From Tubiluchus corallicola (taxonomy: Eukaryota > Priapulida > Priapulimorpha > Priapulimorphida > Tubiluchidae): DNA of 47,130 bases. Each line of letters begins with the position of its first letter. Within the stretch, counting starts at the first letter, position 1. The notes below the pieces were generated by a model that saw only the letters and a program-made list of their open reading frames with translations, ran no database searches and was not told the origin of the DNA. Below are positions 1 through 11,315 of this stretch, piece after piece. The translations under genes and the position numbers were made by a program. The stretch is taken from the NCBI GenBank assembly GCA_030141605.1, contig JAQGDQ010001327.1, forward strand, positions 1-47,130, written 5' to 3'.

Positions 1-1866
1 TAGGAGTTCTATTTTCGGCAATTTTCACTTAGAAAACTGCTGACGCAAAGGCATTGTTGTGACGTCATCCATTGTACTCTGTCTATAATCTTATAACTTT
101 AATTCAGCAAAAAGCTACAGGCTTTGCGTTAGTTAAACAAACAGTAGGCACGATGTTACGGGCTTTGTGTTATAAATGTGGACTAGGTAGGATGTTCGCG
201 TATTATTGATTACACGTGTATTTATACGCAATCTTTTGCGGGGCCTTTGCTATTTATTATATTATAGCACATAGTTTCAACTTTGTGAAAAATGTTTGGA
301 ATGGTTTTGTTGTAATGCTGTGCTGTTGGTGCTTGTGCTATAGGTGTTGTCATCGTTGCCACCATCATCATCATCATCAACATCATGATCACCACGTGAG
401 GTGGTGGATTTGATGTGGTGTGGTGGTGGTGTGCTTTGTGTGTTGTGCTATGGATGGTGTGGTGGGGTGATAGGGTGTGTGGGGTGTGGTGTGGGTAGTG
501 TGGTATGGAGTGGGTGGCGTGGTGTGTGGGTGGGTGGGTGTTGTGGTGCAGTGTGGTGTTATGGTGTGGTGCAGTGCGGTGTGATGTGGTGGAGTATTAT
601 GGTGTGGGTGGTGTGGTGTGGTGCAGTGGTATGGTGTGGTGCAGTGTGGTGTGATGTGGTGGAGTCGTATGGTGTGGTGTGCTGTATGGGTGGTGCGGTG
701 TGCTGCAGTGGTGTGGTGTGGTGTGGTGTGGTGTGATGTGGTGGAGTGGTATGGTGTGGGTGGTGTGGTGTGTAGGTGGGTGGGTGGTGTGGTGCAGTGT
801 GGTGTTATGGTGTGGTGCTGTGCGGTGTGATGTGGTGGAGTATTATGGTGTGGGTGGTGTGGTGTGGTGTGTGGGTGGTGCAGTGGTATGGTGTGGTGCA
901 GTGTGGTGTGATGTGGTGGAGTGGTATGGTGTGGGTGGTGTGGTGTGTGGGTGGTATGGTGTGGTGTGATGTGGTGGAGTGGTATGGTGTGGGTGGTGTG
1001 GTGTGGTGTGGTGCAGTGTGGTGTTATGGTGTGGTGCTGTGCGGTGTGATGTGGTGGAGTATTATGGTGTGGGTGGTGTGGTGTGGTGTGTGGGTGGTGC
1101 GGTGTGCTGCAGCGGTATGGTGTGGTGCGGTGTGGTGTGTAGGTGGGTGGGTGGTGTGGTGCTGTGTGGTGTGGTGCAGTGTGGTGTTATGGTGTGGTGC
1201 TGTGCGGTGTGATGTGGTGGAGTATTATGGTGTGGGTGGTGTGGTGTGGTGTGTGGGTGGTGCAGTGGTATGGTGTGGTGCAGTGTGGTGTGAGATGTGG
1301 TGGAGTGGTATGGTGTGGGTGGTGTGGTGTGTATGTGGTATGGTGGTATGGTGTGGTGCGGTGTGGTGTGATGTGGTGGAGTGGTATGGTGTGGGTGGTG
1401 TGGTGTGTAGGTGGGTGGGTGGTGTGGTGCAGTGTGGTGTTATGGTGTGGTGCTGTGCGGTGTGATGTGGTGGAGTATTATGGTGTGGGTGGTGTGGTGT
1501 GGTGTGTGGGTGGTGCGGTGTGGTGTGATGTGGTGGAGTAGTATGGTGTGGGTGGGTGGTGTGTTGCAGTGTGGTGTTATGGTGTGGTGCTGTGCAGTGT
1601 GATGTTGTGGAGTATTATGGTGTGGGTGGTGTGGTGTGTGGTGGTGCAGTGGTATGGTGTGGTGCAGTGTGGTGTGATGTGGTGGAGTGGTATGGTGTGG
1701 GTGGTATGGTGTGGTGCAGTGCGGTGTGCTGGTATTGTGTGGTGCAGTGTGGTGCGATGAGGTGGAGTGGTATGGTGTGGTGCAGTGTGGTGTGATGAGG
1801 TGGAGTGGTGTGGTGTGGGTTGTGTGTTGACTTGTGCACAAAATTCTTTTTGTGGGGTTTGGCTAG
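1..1866 (+). mobile_element. Non-autonomous Helitron copy H1 (5' truncated by window), extended form
   Basis: The window opens inside the 3' third of the repeated Helitron unit. A hairpin and the tetranucleotide CTAT (250-253) mark the usual 3' terminus, but the element runs on through a unique-looking stretch (254-410), a GT-only simple repeat (about 411-1830) and a second hairpin followed by CTAG at 1863-1866. The next copy starts at once with TC at 1867. The same extended arrangement recurs in H4 and H5. No replicase/helicase ORF is visible, so it is non-autonomous. Short open frames across the simple repeat are artefacts. Confidence 0.6.
411..1830 (+). repeat. GT-only simple repeat array (TGGTG-rich), 1.4 kb
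   Basis: The plus strand is almost entirely G and T, built from GTGGT and GGTGT words with punctuating pieces such as GTGATGTGGTGGAG and GTTATGGTGTGGTGC that recur in irregular higher-order blocks. It begins after a short CATCAT run near 362-385 and ends at a conserved GTGTTGACTTGTGCAC. It lies inside the extended Helitron copy H1, and shorter versions occur in H4 and H5. Confidence 0.9.
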
Positions 1867-2621
1867 TCTCTTATATTAATATTCTTGGTATGGGCTTAAT
1901 ATATAAGATTCGAGGCTACAGCCCGGACGAGGGCACCATTTGCGGCGATCTATATATCAAACGAAAGGTCTCGATCTAGTGTCGTGCCATTGATGGTTTA
2001 TTTTTCGAATCGGGCCCACCGGGAGGAACGGGGGGCGAAAAACCTCCAAAAATGGCCCTTTTTCGGCCGTTTTTTGCAAAAAGTTATACGGCTGAGATGT
2101 AGAGAACGGGAACGGGCCGAGGGGGGTGCTGGGTATGGATAGATAGCCCGTTCAGCGGTGGGTGTAGTAGGCATATTTAGAATTCGCGAGAGGGCCACGG
2201 GGTCCCGCAACGGGCGTTTTCCCGGACCCAACTCGCGATTTTTTCGAAATTTTGACCAAACAGCATGCGGGAAAAACGTTCTAGCGGCGCCTGGTGGGAC
2301 TCTCGGAAGGAGATATATGGCTCATCAGAAAGAGGAAGAACAGGGCTACACGATGGTGTGAGTACCGACGAGTTAATTAGTTGTTCTATTTTCGGCAATT
2401 TTCGCTTAAAAACAGCTGACGCAAAGCCATTGTTCTGACGTCATCCATTATACTCTGCTTATAGCTTTAATTCAGCAAAAAGCTACAGGCTTTGCGTTAG
2501 TTAAACAAACAGTAGGCATGATGTTACGGGCTTTGTGTTATAAATGAGGACTAGGTAGGATGTTCGCATATTATTGATTACACGTGGTTTTTTACGCAAA
2601 ATCTTTTGCGGGGCGTTTGCT
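1867..2621 (+). mobile_element. Non-autonomous Helitron copy H2
   Basis: It starts with TC (TCTCTTATATTAATATTC) directly after the CTAG of H1. It contains the GC-rich core shared by all copies (gaggctacagcccggacg, caaacgaaaggtctcgatc, a TGACGTCA-containing stretch) and ends with hairpin CGCAAAATCTTTTGCG at 2595-2610, nine bases and then CT. The following copy begins with TC at 2622, so the expected terminal AG is missing at this junction. About 755 bp. Confidence 0.65.
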
Positions 2622-3454
2622 TCTATTATATTAATATTCTTGGTATCTTAATATATATATAAGATTCGAGGCTACAGCCCGGACGAGGGCACCATTTGCG
2701 GCGATCTATATATCAAACGAAAGGTCTCGATCTAGTGTCGTGCCATTGATGGTTTATTTTTCGAATCGGGCCCACCGGGAGGAACGGGGGGCGAAAAACC
2801 TCCAAAAATGGCCCTTTTTCGGCCGTTTTTTGCAAAAAATTGCAAAAGTTATACGGCTGAGATGTAGAGAACGGGAATGGGCCGAGGGGGGTACTGGGTA
2901 TGGATAGATAGCCCGTTCAGCGGTGGGTGTCATAGGCCTATTTAGAATTCGCGAGAGGGCCACGGGGTCCCGCAACGGGCGTTTTTCCGGACCCAACTCG
3001 CGATTTGTTCGAAATTTTGACCAAACAGCATGCGAGAAAAACGTTCTAGCGGCGCCCGGTGGGACTCTCGGAAGGAGATATACGGCTCTTTAGAAAGAGG
3101 AAGGACGGGGCTACATGATGGTGTGGGTTACATTTTAGGGCAAGTCCACCGGGAGAAGTATTGGCGAGTTAATTAGATGTTCTATTTTCGGCGATTTTCG
3201 CTTAGAAAACTGTGGTGACGAATTCCATTGTGCTGACGTCATTCATTGTACTCTGCTGGCTTAATTCAGCAAAAAGCTGCTTTGCGTTAGTTAAGCATAC
3301 AGTAAGCACGAGTAAACGCTGCTACAGCCTACTGCGTTAGGTAAGTAGGCAGGATGTTACGGGCTTTGTGTTATAAATGAGGACTTGGTAGGACGTTTGC
3401 GTATTATTGATTACACGTGGTTTTTTACGCAAAATCTTTTGTGGGGCGTTTGCT
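2622..3454 (+). mobile_element. Non-autonomous Helitron copy H3
   Basis: It begins TCTATTATATTAATATTC and carries the same core as H2. Its 3' hairpin is slightly decayed (CGCAAAATCTTTTGTG, 3429-3444). It ends in CT at 3453-3454, followed directly by TC of H4. The H2/H3 and H3/H4 junctions have the same CT-TC form. Confidence 0.65.
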
Positions 3455-5309
3455 TCTATTATATTAATATTCTTGGTATCTTAATATATATATAAGATTC
3501 GAGGCTACAGCCTGGACGAGGGCACCATTTGGGGCGATCTATACATCAAACGAAAGGTCTCGATCTAGTGTCGTGCCATTGGTGGTTTATTTTTCGAATC
3601 GGGCCCACCGGGAGGAACGGGAGGCGAAAAACCTCCAAAAATGGCCCTTTTTCGGCCGTTTTTTGTAAAACTTATACGGCTGAGATGTAGAGAACGGGAA
3701 CGGGCCAAGGGGGGTGCTGGGTATGGATAGTTAGCCCGTTCAGCGGTGGGTGTAGTAGGCATATTTAGAATTCCCGAGAGGGCCAGGGCGCCCCGCAACG
3801 GGCATTTTCCCGGACCCAACTCGCGATTTTTTCGAAATTTTGACCAAACAGCATGCGGGAAAAACGTTCTAGCGGCGCCCGGTGGGACTCTCGGAAGGAG
3901 ATATATAGCTCTTTACAAAGAGGAAGGACAGGGCTACACGATGATGTGGGCTATATGTTAGGGCAGGTCCACCGAGAGGAGTATCAACGAGTTAGTTAGG
4001 AGTTCTATTTTCGGCAATTTTCGCTTAGAAAACTGCTGACGCAAAGGCATTGTTGTGACGTCATCCATTGTACTCTGTCTATAATCTTATAGCTTTAATT
4101 CAGCAAAAAGCTGCTACAGGCTTTGCGTTAGTTAAACAAACAGTAGGCACGATGTTACGGGCTTTGTGTTATAAATGTGGACTAGGTAGGATGTTCGCGT
4201 ATTATTGATTACACGTGTATTTATACGCAAAATCTTTTGCGGGGCCTTTGCTATTTATTATATTATAGCACATAGTTTCAACTTTGTGAAAAATGTTTGG
4301 AATGGTTTTGTTGTAATGCTGTGCTGTTGGTGCTTGTGCTATAGGTGTTGTCATCGTTGCCACCATCATCATCATCATCAACATCATGATCACCACGTGA
4401 GGTGGTGGATTTGATGTGGTGTGGTGGTGGTGTGCTTTGTGTGTTGTGCTATGGATGGTGTGGTGGGGTGATAGGGTGTGTGGGGTGTGGTGTGGGTAGT
4501 GTGGTATGGAGTGGGTGGCGTGGTGTGTGGGTGGGTGGGTGTTGTGGTGCGGTGTGGTGTTATGGTGTGGTGCAGTGCAGTGTGATGTGATGTGGTATGG
4601 TGTAGTGTGATGTGGTGGAGTCGTATGGTGTGGGTGGTGTGGTGTGTGGGTGGGTGGGTGTTGTGGTGCGGTGTGGTGTGGTGTTATGGTGTGGTGCTGT
4701 GCGGTGTGATGTGGTGGAGTATTATGGTGTGGGTGGTGTGGTGTGGTGTGTGGGTGGTGTGGTGCAGTGGTATGGTGTGGTGCAGTGTGGTGTGATGTGG
4801 TGGAGTCGTATGGTGTGGGTGGTGTGGTGTGGTGTGTGGGTGGTGCGGTGTGCTGCAGCGGTATGGTGTGGTGCAGTGTGGTGTGTAGGTGGGTGGGTGG
4901 TGTGGTGCAGTGTGGTGTTATGGTGTGGTGCTGTGCGGTGTGGTGCTGTGTGGTGTTATGGTGTGGTGCTGTGCGGTGTGATGTGATGTGGTGGAGTATT
5001 ATGGTGTGTGTGGGTGGTGCAGTGGTATGGTGTGGTGCAGTGTGGTGTGATGTGGTGGAGTGGTATGGTGTGGGTGGTGTGGTGTGTAGGTGGTATGGTG
5101 GTATGGTGTGGTGCGGTGTGGTGTGATGTGGTGGAGTGGTATGGTGTGGGTGGTGTGGTGTGTAGGTGGGTGGGTGGTGTGGTGTTATGGTGCGGTGTGA
5201 TGTGGTGGAGTGGTATGGTGTGGTGCAGTGTGGTGTGATGAGGTGGAGTGGTGTGGTGTGGGTTTTGTGTTGATTTGTGCACAAAATTCTTTTTGTGGGG
5301 TTTGGCTGT
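3455..5309 (+). mobile_element. Non-autonomous Helitron copy H4, extended form with second terminator
   Basis: It begins TCTATTATATTAATATTC. The usual 3' hairpin (CGCAAAATCTTTTGCG, 4226-4241) is followed by CTAT (4251-4254) rather than CTRR. The copy continues through the same extra segment as H1, a shorter GT-only array (about 4413-5262), and the second hairpin CACAAAATTCTTTTTGTG (5280-5297) with CTGT at 5306-5309. A 25-bp spacer then separates it from the next copy. Confidence 0.6.
4413..5262 (+). repeat. GT-only simple repeat array inside Helitron H4, 0.85 kb
   Basis: Same vocabulary and flanks as the 411-1830 array, at about 60 percent of its length. The flanking unique sequences are nearly identical to those of H1, so the length difference reflects repeat expansion or contraction after the segment was acquired. 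Confidence 0.9.
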
Positions 5310-5334
5310 GATTATATTTGATCATAATCTACTA

Positions 5335-6980
5335 TCTACTATTATATTAATATTCTTGGTATATATATATATATATATATATATAAGATTCGAGGCTACA
5401 GCCCGGACGAGGGCACCATTTGCGGCGATCTATATATCAAACGAAAGGTCTCGATCTAGTGTCGTGCCATTGATGGTTTATTTTTCGAATTGGGCCCACC
5501 GGGAGGAACGGGGGGGGGGGAAAACCTCCAAAAATGGCCCTTTTTCGGCCGTTTTTTGCAAAAGTTATACGGCTGAGATGTAGAGAACGGGAACGGGCCG
5601 AGGGTGGTGCTGGGTATGGATAGATAGCCCGTTCAGCGGTGGGTGTAGTAGGCATATTTAGAATTCCCGAGAGGGCCACGGCGTCCCGTAACGGGCGTTT
5701 TCCCGGACCCAACTCGCGATTTTTTCGAAATTTTGACCAAACAGCCTGCGGGAAAAACGTTCTAGCGGCGCCTGGTGGGACTCTCGGGAGGGGATTTATA
5801 GCTCTTTACAAAGAGGAAGGACAGGGCTACACGATGATGTGGGTTATATGTTAGGGCAGGTCCACCGAGAGGAGTATCAACGAGTTAGTTAGGAGTTCTA
5901 TTTTCGGCAATTTTCGCTTAGAAAACTGCTGACGCAAAGGCATTGTTGTGACGTCATCCATTGTACTCTGCTGTAATCTTATAACTTTAATTCAGCAAAA
6001 AGCTGCTACAGGCTTTGCGTTAGTTAAACAAACAGTAGGCACGATGTTACGGGCTTTGTGTTATAAATGTGGACTAGGTAGGATGTTCGCGTATTATTGA
6101 TTACACGTGTATTTATACGCAATCTTTTGCGGGGCCTTTGCTATTTATTATATTATAGCACATAGTTTCAACTTTGTGAAAAATGTTTGGAATGGTTTTG
6201 TTGTAATGCTGTGCTGTTGGTGCTTGTGCTATAGGTGTCGTCATCGTTGCCATCATCATCATCATCAACATCATGATCACCACGTGAGGTGGTGGATTTG
6301 ATGTGGTGTGGTGGTGGTGTGCTTTGTGTGTTGTGCTATGGATGGTGTGGTGGGGTGATAGGGTGTGTGGGGTGTGGTGTGGGTAGTGTGGTATGGAGTG
6401 GGTGGCGTGGTGTGTGGGTGGGTGTTGTGGTGCAGTGTGGTGTGATGTGGTGGAGTATTATGGTGTGGGTGGGTGTGTGTGGGTGGTGCGATGTGGTGTG
6501 GTGCAGTGGTATGGTGTGGTGCAGTGTGGTGTGATGTGGTGGAGTCGTATGGTGTGGTGTGTGGGTGGTGCAGTGTGCTGCGGTGGTGGTGTGGTGCAGT
6601 GTGGTGTGATGTGGTGGAGTGGTATGGTGTGGGTGGTGTGGTGTGGTGCAGTGTGGTGTTATGGTGTGGTGCTGTGCGGTGTGATGTGGTGGAGTATTAT
6701 GGTGTGGGTGGGTGGTGCAGTGGTATGGTGTGGTGCAGTGTGGTGGAGTGGAATGGTGTGGGTGGTGTGGTGTGTAGGTGGTATGGTGTGGTGCGGTGCG
6801 GTGTGGTGGTATTGTGTGGTGCTGTGCGGTGTGATGTGGTGGAGTATTATGGTGTGGGTGGTGTGGTGCGATGAGGTGGAGTGATATGGTGTGGTGCAGT
6901 GTGGTGTGATGAGGTGGAGTGGTGTGGTGTGGGTTGTGTGTTGATTTGTGCACAAAATTCTTTTTGTGGGGTTTGGCTAG
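5335..6980 (+). mobile_element. Non-autonomous Helitron copy H5, extended form
   Basis: It starts TCTACTATTATATTAATATTC, the fullest 5' end in the array, followed by a TA dinucleotide run. The first terminator again reads CTAT (6141-6144). The extra segment with a third GT array (about 6300-6930) follows, then hairpin CACAAAATTCTTTTTGTG (6951-6968) and CTAG at 6977-6980, abutting the TC of H6. Confidence 0.6.
6300..6930 (+). repeat. GT-only simple repeat array inside Helitron H5, 0.63 kb
   Basis: Third and shortest GT-only array, with the same entry and exit sequences as the other two (a CATCAT run upstream, the GTGCACAAAATTC hairpin downstream). Confidence 0.9.
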
Positions 6981-7819
6981 TCTCTTATATTAATATTCTT
7001 GGTATATATATATATATTTATTTATTTATATATATATAAGATTCGAGGCTACAGCCCAGACGAGGGCACCATTTGCGGCGATCTATATATCAAACGAAAG
7101 GTCTCGATCTAGTGTCGTGCCATTGATGGTTTATTTTTCGAATCGGGCCCACCGGGAGGAGGGGGGGGCGAAAAACCTCCAAAAATGGCCCTTTTTCGGC
7201 CGTTTTTTGCAAAAGTTATACGGCTGAGATGTAGAGAACGGGAACGGGCCGAGGGGGGTGCTGGGTATGGATAGATAGCCCGTTCAGCGGTGGGTGTAGT
7301 AAGCATATTTAGAATTCCCGAGAGGGCCAGGGCGCCCCGCAACGGGCGTTTTCCCGGACCCAACTCGCGATTTTTTCGAAATTTTGACCAAACAGCATGC
7401 GGGAAAAACGTTCTAGCGTCGCCCGGTGGGACTCTAGGAAGGAGATATGGGGCTCTTTACAAAGAGGAAGGACAGGGCTACACGATGATGTGGGCTATAT
7501 GTTAGGGCATGTCCACTGAGAGGAGTATCGACGAGTTAATTCGTGTTCTATTTTCCGCAAATTTCGACAATTTTCGCCTTAGAAAACTGCAGAGCGCATT
7601 CCATTGTGCTGACGTCATCCATTGTGTCTATAAGTTTAATTCAGCAAAAAGCTGCTTTGCAACATACAGTAGGCAGGAGTAAATGCTGCTGGCTTTGCGT
7701 TAGGTAAGTAGGCAGGATGTTATGGGCTTTGTGCTATAAATGTGGACTTGGTAGGACGTTTGCGTATTATTGATTACACGTGGTTTTTTGCGCAAAATCT
7801 TTTGCGGGGCCTTTGCTAG
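6981..7819 (+). mobile_element. Non-autonomous Helitron copy H6 (last of the array)
   Basis: It begins TCTCTTATATTAATATTC directly after CTAG of H5. It ends with hairpin CGCAAAATCTTTTGCG, nine bases (GGGCCTTTG) and CTAG at 7816-7819, followed by T. TC at the start, a 3' hairpin about ten bases before CTRR and insertion before T are the published hallmarks of Helitrons. About 839 bp with no coding capacity. This is the cleanest 3' end in the forward array. Confidence 0.7.
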
Positions 7820-9153
7820 TTTAAAATTAATGCTATAAAGAACAGCATTGAAGAACAGCCAAACTTTGAATTAAGGGTACATTCACATTTATGATCAGCT
7901 TATCACTTACATTTGTTATAGTATCAAGCCAGCTATGTGAAATATGCATACGGTGTACACATAAATATCGTCTTGCAATGGTGAAAGTTTCCTTTGGCGT
8001 ATTTTGTGCACAATTGAAATTGAATTCGAATCATTACTTTAAGACAACTACATAACAGTTGTTTACTAACAGAGGCACGCCTTATCTACTGTGCCTAATC
8101 CGGTTTGAGTGTGCGAGTCTCAATTGCTTGTATATGCAGAAAAACAATAGGCCGCAATGTAGCTGTTAGTTTTTGGATGGGCAGTCACACAATTGAAATT
8201 GAATTCAAATCATTACAGTAAACAATAGTGTCACAGTTATTTACTTGTTTACTAACAAGTAAATGCCTTTTCTACTGTGCTTTGCCCATTTGAGTGTCAG
8301 AATAGCAATAACTTGTAGATACACAAAAAATAGGCCATAACTTATCTGTTAGTCTGGATGGGAAGTCGTGGATTCAATTCATATCTTTAACTTTTTATTG
8401 TTTATTTAAAAAATTATACATTATGTGGAATTCTCTTCCATAAACATATTTTATTTAGTTATTCCCTTCGGTATACAGTTATTAACAGACCAAATGTAAC
8501 TTAGACAAATTGCAGTACTTAGTTGAAACAGTACACATAACAGACTAAAATTATTTTGTCTAACGATACTATGTGGAACGTGTGAATATTATGGATAACA
8601 TTAATAAATGCCAGTATCCATTCAATAATGATTTTGTGCAAAATGTTTTCATTGGGGCCTAACTAGTATGTATGTAAATGATTAGACCACATACTTAAAG
8701 TTAGAGGAAACTAATTGCTACAAATAACAGAATTAATCAACAAATATATAAATAATATATTAGAACATCTAAATTTATAGGAATGTTACTGTGAACTATT
8801 TGGAACACACCAAATTGTTCCAGTTGAACAAATAGGAATGGTGAGCATTTTCACGTTTTTCTAACAATCGCCAGAATTATTTCGCACTTTCACTAACATC
8901 TCTAAGTCAGTAAAATGAAAAGAATTCCTGAAGTAGGTTTCCAATCAAAATTTGAATGAAATCATTCGGCTTACTGCATTGCGCAAAACTGAATTACAGA
9001 GAAAACTCAGCAACTTTTTGTTGCTTTCGTGAAACTATAAACTACTTTTTTGCGTATTTTTAACAAAAGTTACAAAATAAGAGGTGTTATTAGTTTATCG
9101 CATCCAGTTTTGTTAATAATGGCTGTGAAAAGAAAAGTAAAGGAAAACGAAAA
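7820..9153. other. Non-coding, AT-rich; diverged 179-bp tandem duplication at 8011-8369
   Basis: I see no gene here. Two adjacent copies, both opening with CAATTGAAATTGAATTC (8011 and 8190), repeat with a 179-bp period and have clearly diverged. From about 8640 onward the sequence resembles DNA downstream of the intact IR genes (for example near 14280 and 18190), so it belongs to the IR segmental duplication. Confidence 0.6.
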
Positions 9154-10290
9154 TTATAGAGCAGTTTGTAAAGTAATACGTGAATCTATGAACTGCTTTA
9201 CACGATGATGAACTGATTCCATTATGAAAGTAAAGACTGCAGCACTCATTCCAAACAGCATTGCCCAGAATGCAGCATTAAGCTGTTTTACAGGGATTGC
9301 TTGTGCCCCAACAGCTTGACTGGGTGTGTCCAAACAATGTTGTGTAGGATGAAGCAGCTCCTCTAAAAGGGGATTTATTAAACCAGTTTGCAGTAATTTA
9401 GCGATGCCGTAGTTTAGGACGTCTGTATAATTGCTTTTTCGTGGGACTGCAAATGACAGTTGATTTGGAGCTGGGGCTACAGGTGCTATAGAAAACCTAC
9501 ATTTTTCATATAATTTGAAATCTTCAATAAAATCCAACCTTGTATAGATTTCATCACGAAAATGTGTATACCTTCCTGTAGCCGTGAGATCTAATGCTGT
9601 TGCTACATCATCCGCGGGAACATTGTCGTCAGTTTCCATTTTCTTCCACAGCTTGCCATAATCTGTATCAGGTGGACTGTTTTTTAAGATAGAAGTAGCA
9701 GCAAAGTCTCCTAAAGTCACAGGAACAATGTCGCTGTCTACTAATTCTTGTAAGGTAGAGAATGCGTGGTGTTGCTTTGTAAGCAAGCAACACCATGCAT
9801 TCTCTACCTTACAAGATTTAATTCCTCTTTGTAATGAACACTTGTGGCGAATATACAATTGGATGTAGAAAAGTCATGTATTTCGCTCTTTCTCTGAGTG
9901 GTGTCAGCAGTCCAAATATGTCTACCTCACCCTTTTCAGCCACCATTTCCATACTTTCTAAAACTCCAATGGTCTTTACATTAAAGCTAAAGTTTAATTC
10001 ATTACTTAATATCATCATTACATCTTTCATAATATGTGCAGCGGGATCGCCATCCCAAATCCCTACTGCAAGTTGATCTCCATTAAGCGAGTACTCCTGT
10101 GCATTCTGTTTGTTTTCATAAAACGCCACATATTCTTTTTGAATGCCGTCCTTTTGGTTTCTGAGGCGCTTAATCGGAATGATTTTCGCTTTTTGTCCAG
10201 TTTGATTTTGCGCTCACTGATGCAAAATATGTCCAGAAACTGAAAAGTAACGATGCAAGCAAGAAACAGCAGTATCTGTCTGGAAATCAT
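9154..10290 (-). pseudogene. Ionotropic receptor pseudogene A (channel core replaced by palindrome, one frameshift)
   Basis: On the minus strand this reads like the intact IRs: a signal-peptide-like start (MISRQILLFLACIV), a ligand-binding S1 half ending VFITKRN, then the S2 half (from about FSTLQELVDSD through YGKLWKKMETDD) and the last membrane segment (FWAMLFGMSAAVFTFIMES), ending at 9154. A 1-bp deletion near 10185 shifts the frame after KLDKKRK. The stretch that in the paralogues encodes TM1, the pore loop and TM2 is gone; in its place is an inverted repeat at 9747-9815. It cannot encode a channel. It is the last member of the minus-strand IR array. Confidence 0.85.
9747..9815. repeat. 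31-bp inverted repeat (one mismatch, 7-bp spacer) inside IR pseudogene A
   Basis: The arm at 9747-9777 (CTTGTAAGGTAGAGAATG...) is repeated as its reverse complement at 9785-9815, with a single mismatch and the spacer TGTAAGC. The left arm is ordinary IR coding sequence, homologous to about 19434-19464; the right arm is a back-copy of it. Immediately beyond, the sequence resumes about 350 bp further along the receptor gene. Confidence 0.9.
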
Positions 10291-10374
10291 TTCTCTGCGG
10301 TTCTGTATTACTTGTGATCATGAACACCACTGAAACCCTTCAAATGTCATTACATTATGCTCTTGTTATGCTGA

Positions 10375-10455
10375 AGAGTAAAAATACAAACAAGAAACAG
10401 CAGCGTCTGTTTGGAAATCATTTCTCTTCGGCTCCCAGTTACTTGTGATCATGAT
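10375..10455 (-). pseudogene. Duplicated 5' fragment of an IR gene (signal-peptide region only)
   Basis: The segment resembles 10240-10330, the start of pseudogene A and its leader. On the minus strand it has an ATG at 10419-10421 followed by codons for a hydrophobic leader (MISKQTLLFLVC), but no receptor body. It looks like a residual start of another array member or a local partial duplication. Confidence 0.5.
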
Positions 10456-11315
10456 AAGCACTGAAAACCTTTGTCACTGTATTTTGCTTTTGTTTCAACT
10501 GCAAATGCTAAGCTTAAAGGCCTTTCACACAGGCTGTTTGCTAATTAATATTATGCTCTCTCAACAGTAGTAAATAAATATTTCTTCTTTGTTTTTTGCA
10601 TCTTTTCTGTGTGACTTTATACAAACTCTGTCACAAACTGAAAGGAATTGGTCAATTTTTGTCTGCTGCCATTATAGTTCATTGTTGTAGCTTGTGTTTT
10701 TTGTGCTGGTAAGATAAATAAAAATGACAGAAGCAGACAATAAGCATGCGAGTGTCATTAAATAAACACTGCTTTCAATAGTCTATTGGAAATGTCTGCT
10801 AATAAAAATAAGTGTGACATGCAGGCTGATTTATTGATTTGCAACCATAAGAAAATAAATGCATTCAATGTTGTGTCAAATTGACTCGTCCGGTGCAGCA
10901 ATAAACTGCCATGTCTCTCTTTTGCTAGTTTTGGAGCATTCCGCTCTTGTTGTTGAATATTGAAAGTAATCCGTAAAATGCAAAAATTCACTAGCACATC
11001 AATAATTTAAATAGTCAGACTTTTAGGCATGTGACTGTGTGTTTGTGGGAATGCACCAAATTGTTCCATTACATAGTTGATCAACACAAATGGTAATTTT
11101 TGTTGAACTGATGGAAAATAAATTCATCTCAGCACACTATACAGCACTAAATCAAATTAAAGAGAAAGCTTAGCAATGAATCCTTAAACTAAATTTTTAG
11201 TTGTTAGTCTATCACTTCAGCCATCCAATTTTGTATGCTAATGGCTGGCAAAACTAAATTTGTATCTTAAAACTGTTAAAAATTTAAATTATGAAAGAGT
11301 TCATAAACTAATATG
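10456..11315. other. Non-coding spacer of the IR array
   Basis: No credible gene. Around 10990-11060 the sequence (a CACCAAATTGTTCCA motif) matches the spacer near 8810, as expected if the spacer was duplicated together with the receptors. Confidence 0.5.

Noticed and set aside
401-1841. Many 60-230-residue open frames (Val/Trp/Cys-Gly-rich on plus, His/Thr/Pro-rich on minus), also at 4202-5284 and 6289-6955
   Set aside because: They are translations of the GT-only simple repeat, which lacks stop words in several frames; all frames look equally open and none has an independent start or family resemblance.
3746-3961. A 71-codon frame conserved in several Helitron copies (also 5639-5854, 7290-7505, 21241-21456)
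   Set aside because: It needs a GTG start, is broken by a stop in copy H3 and altered in H2, and its complement is just as open. Explained by GC-rich copy similarity rather than coding.
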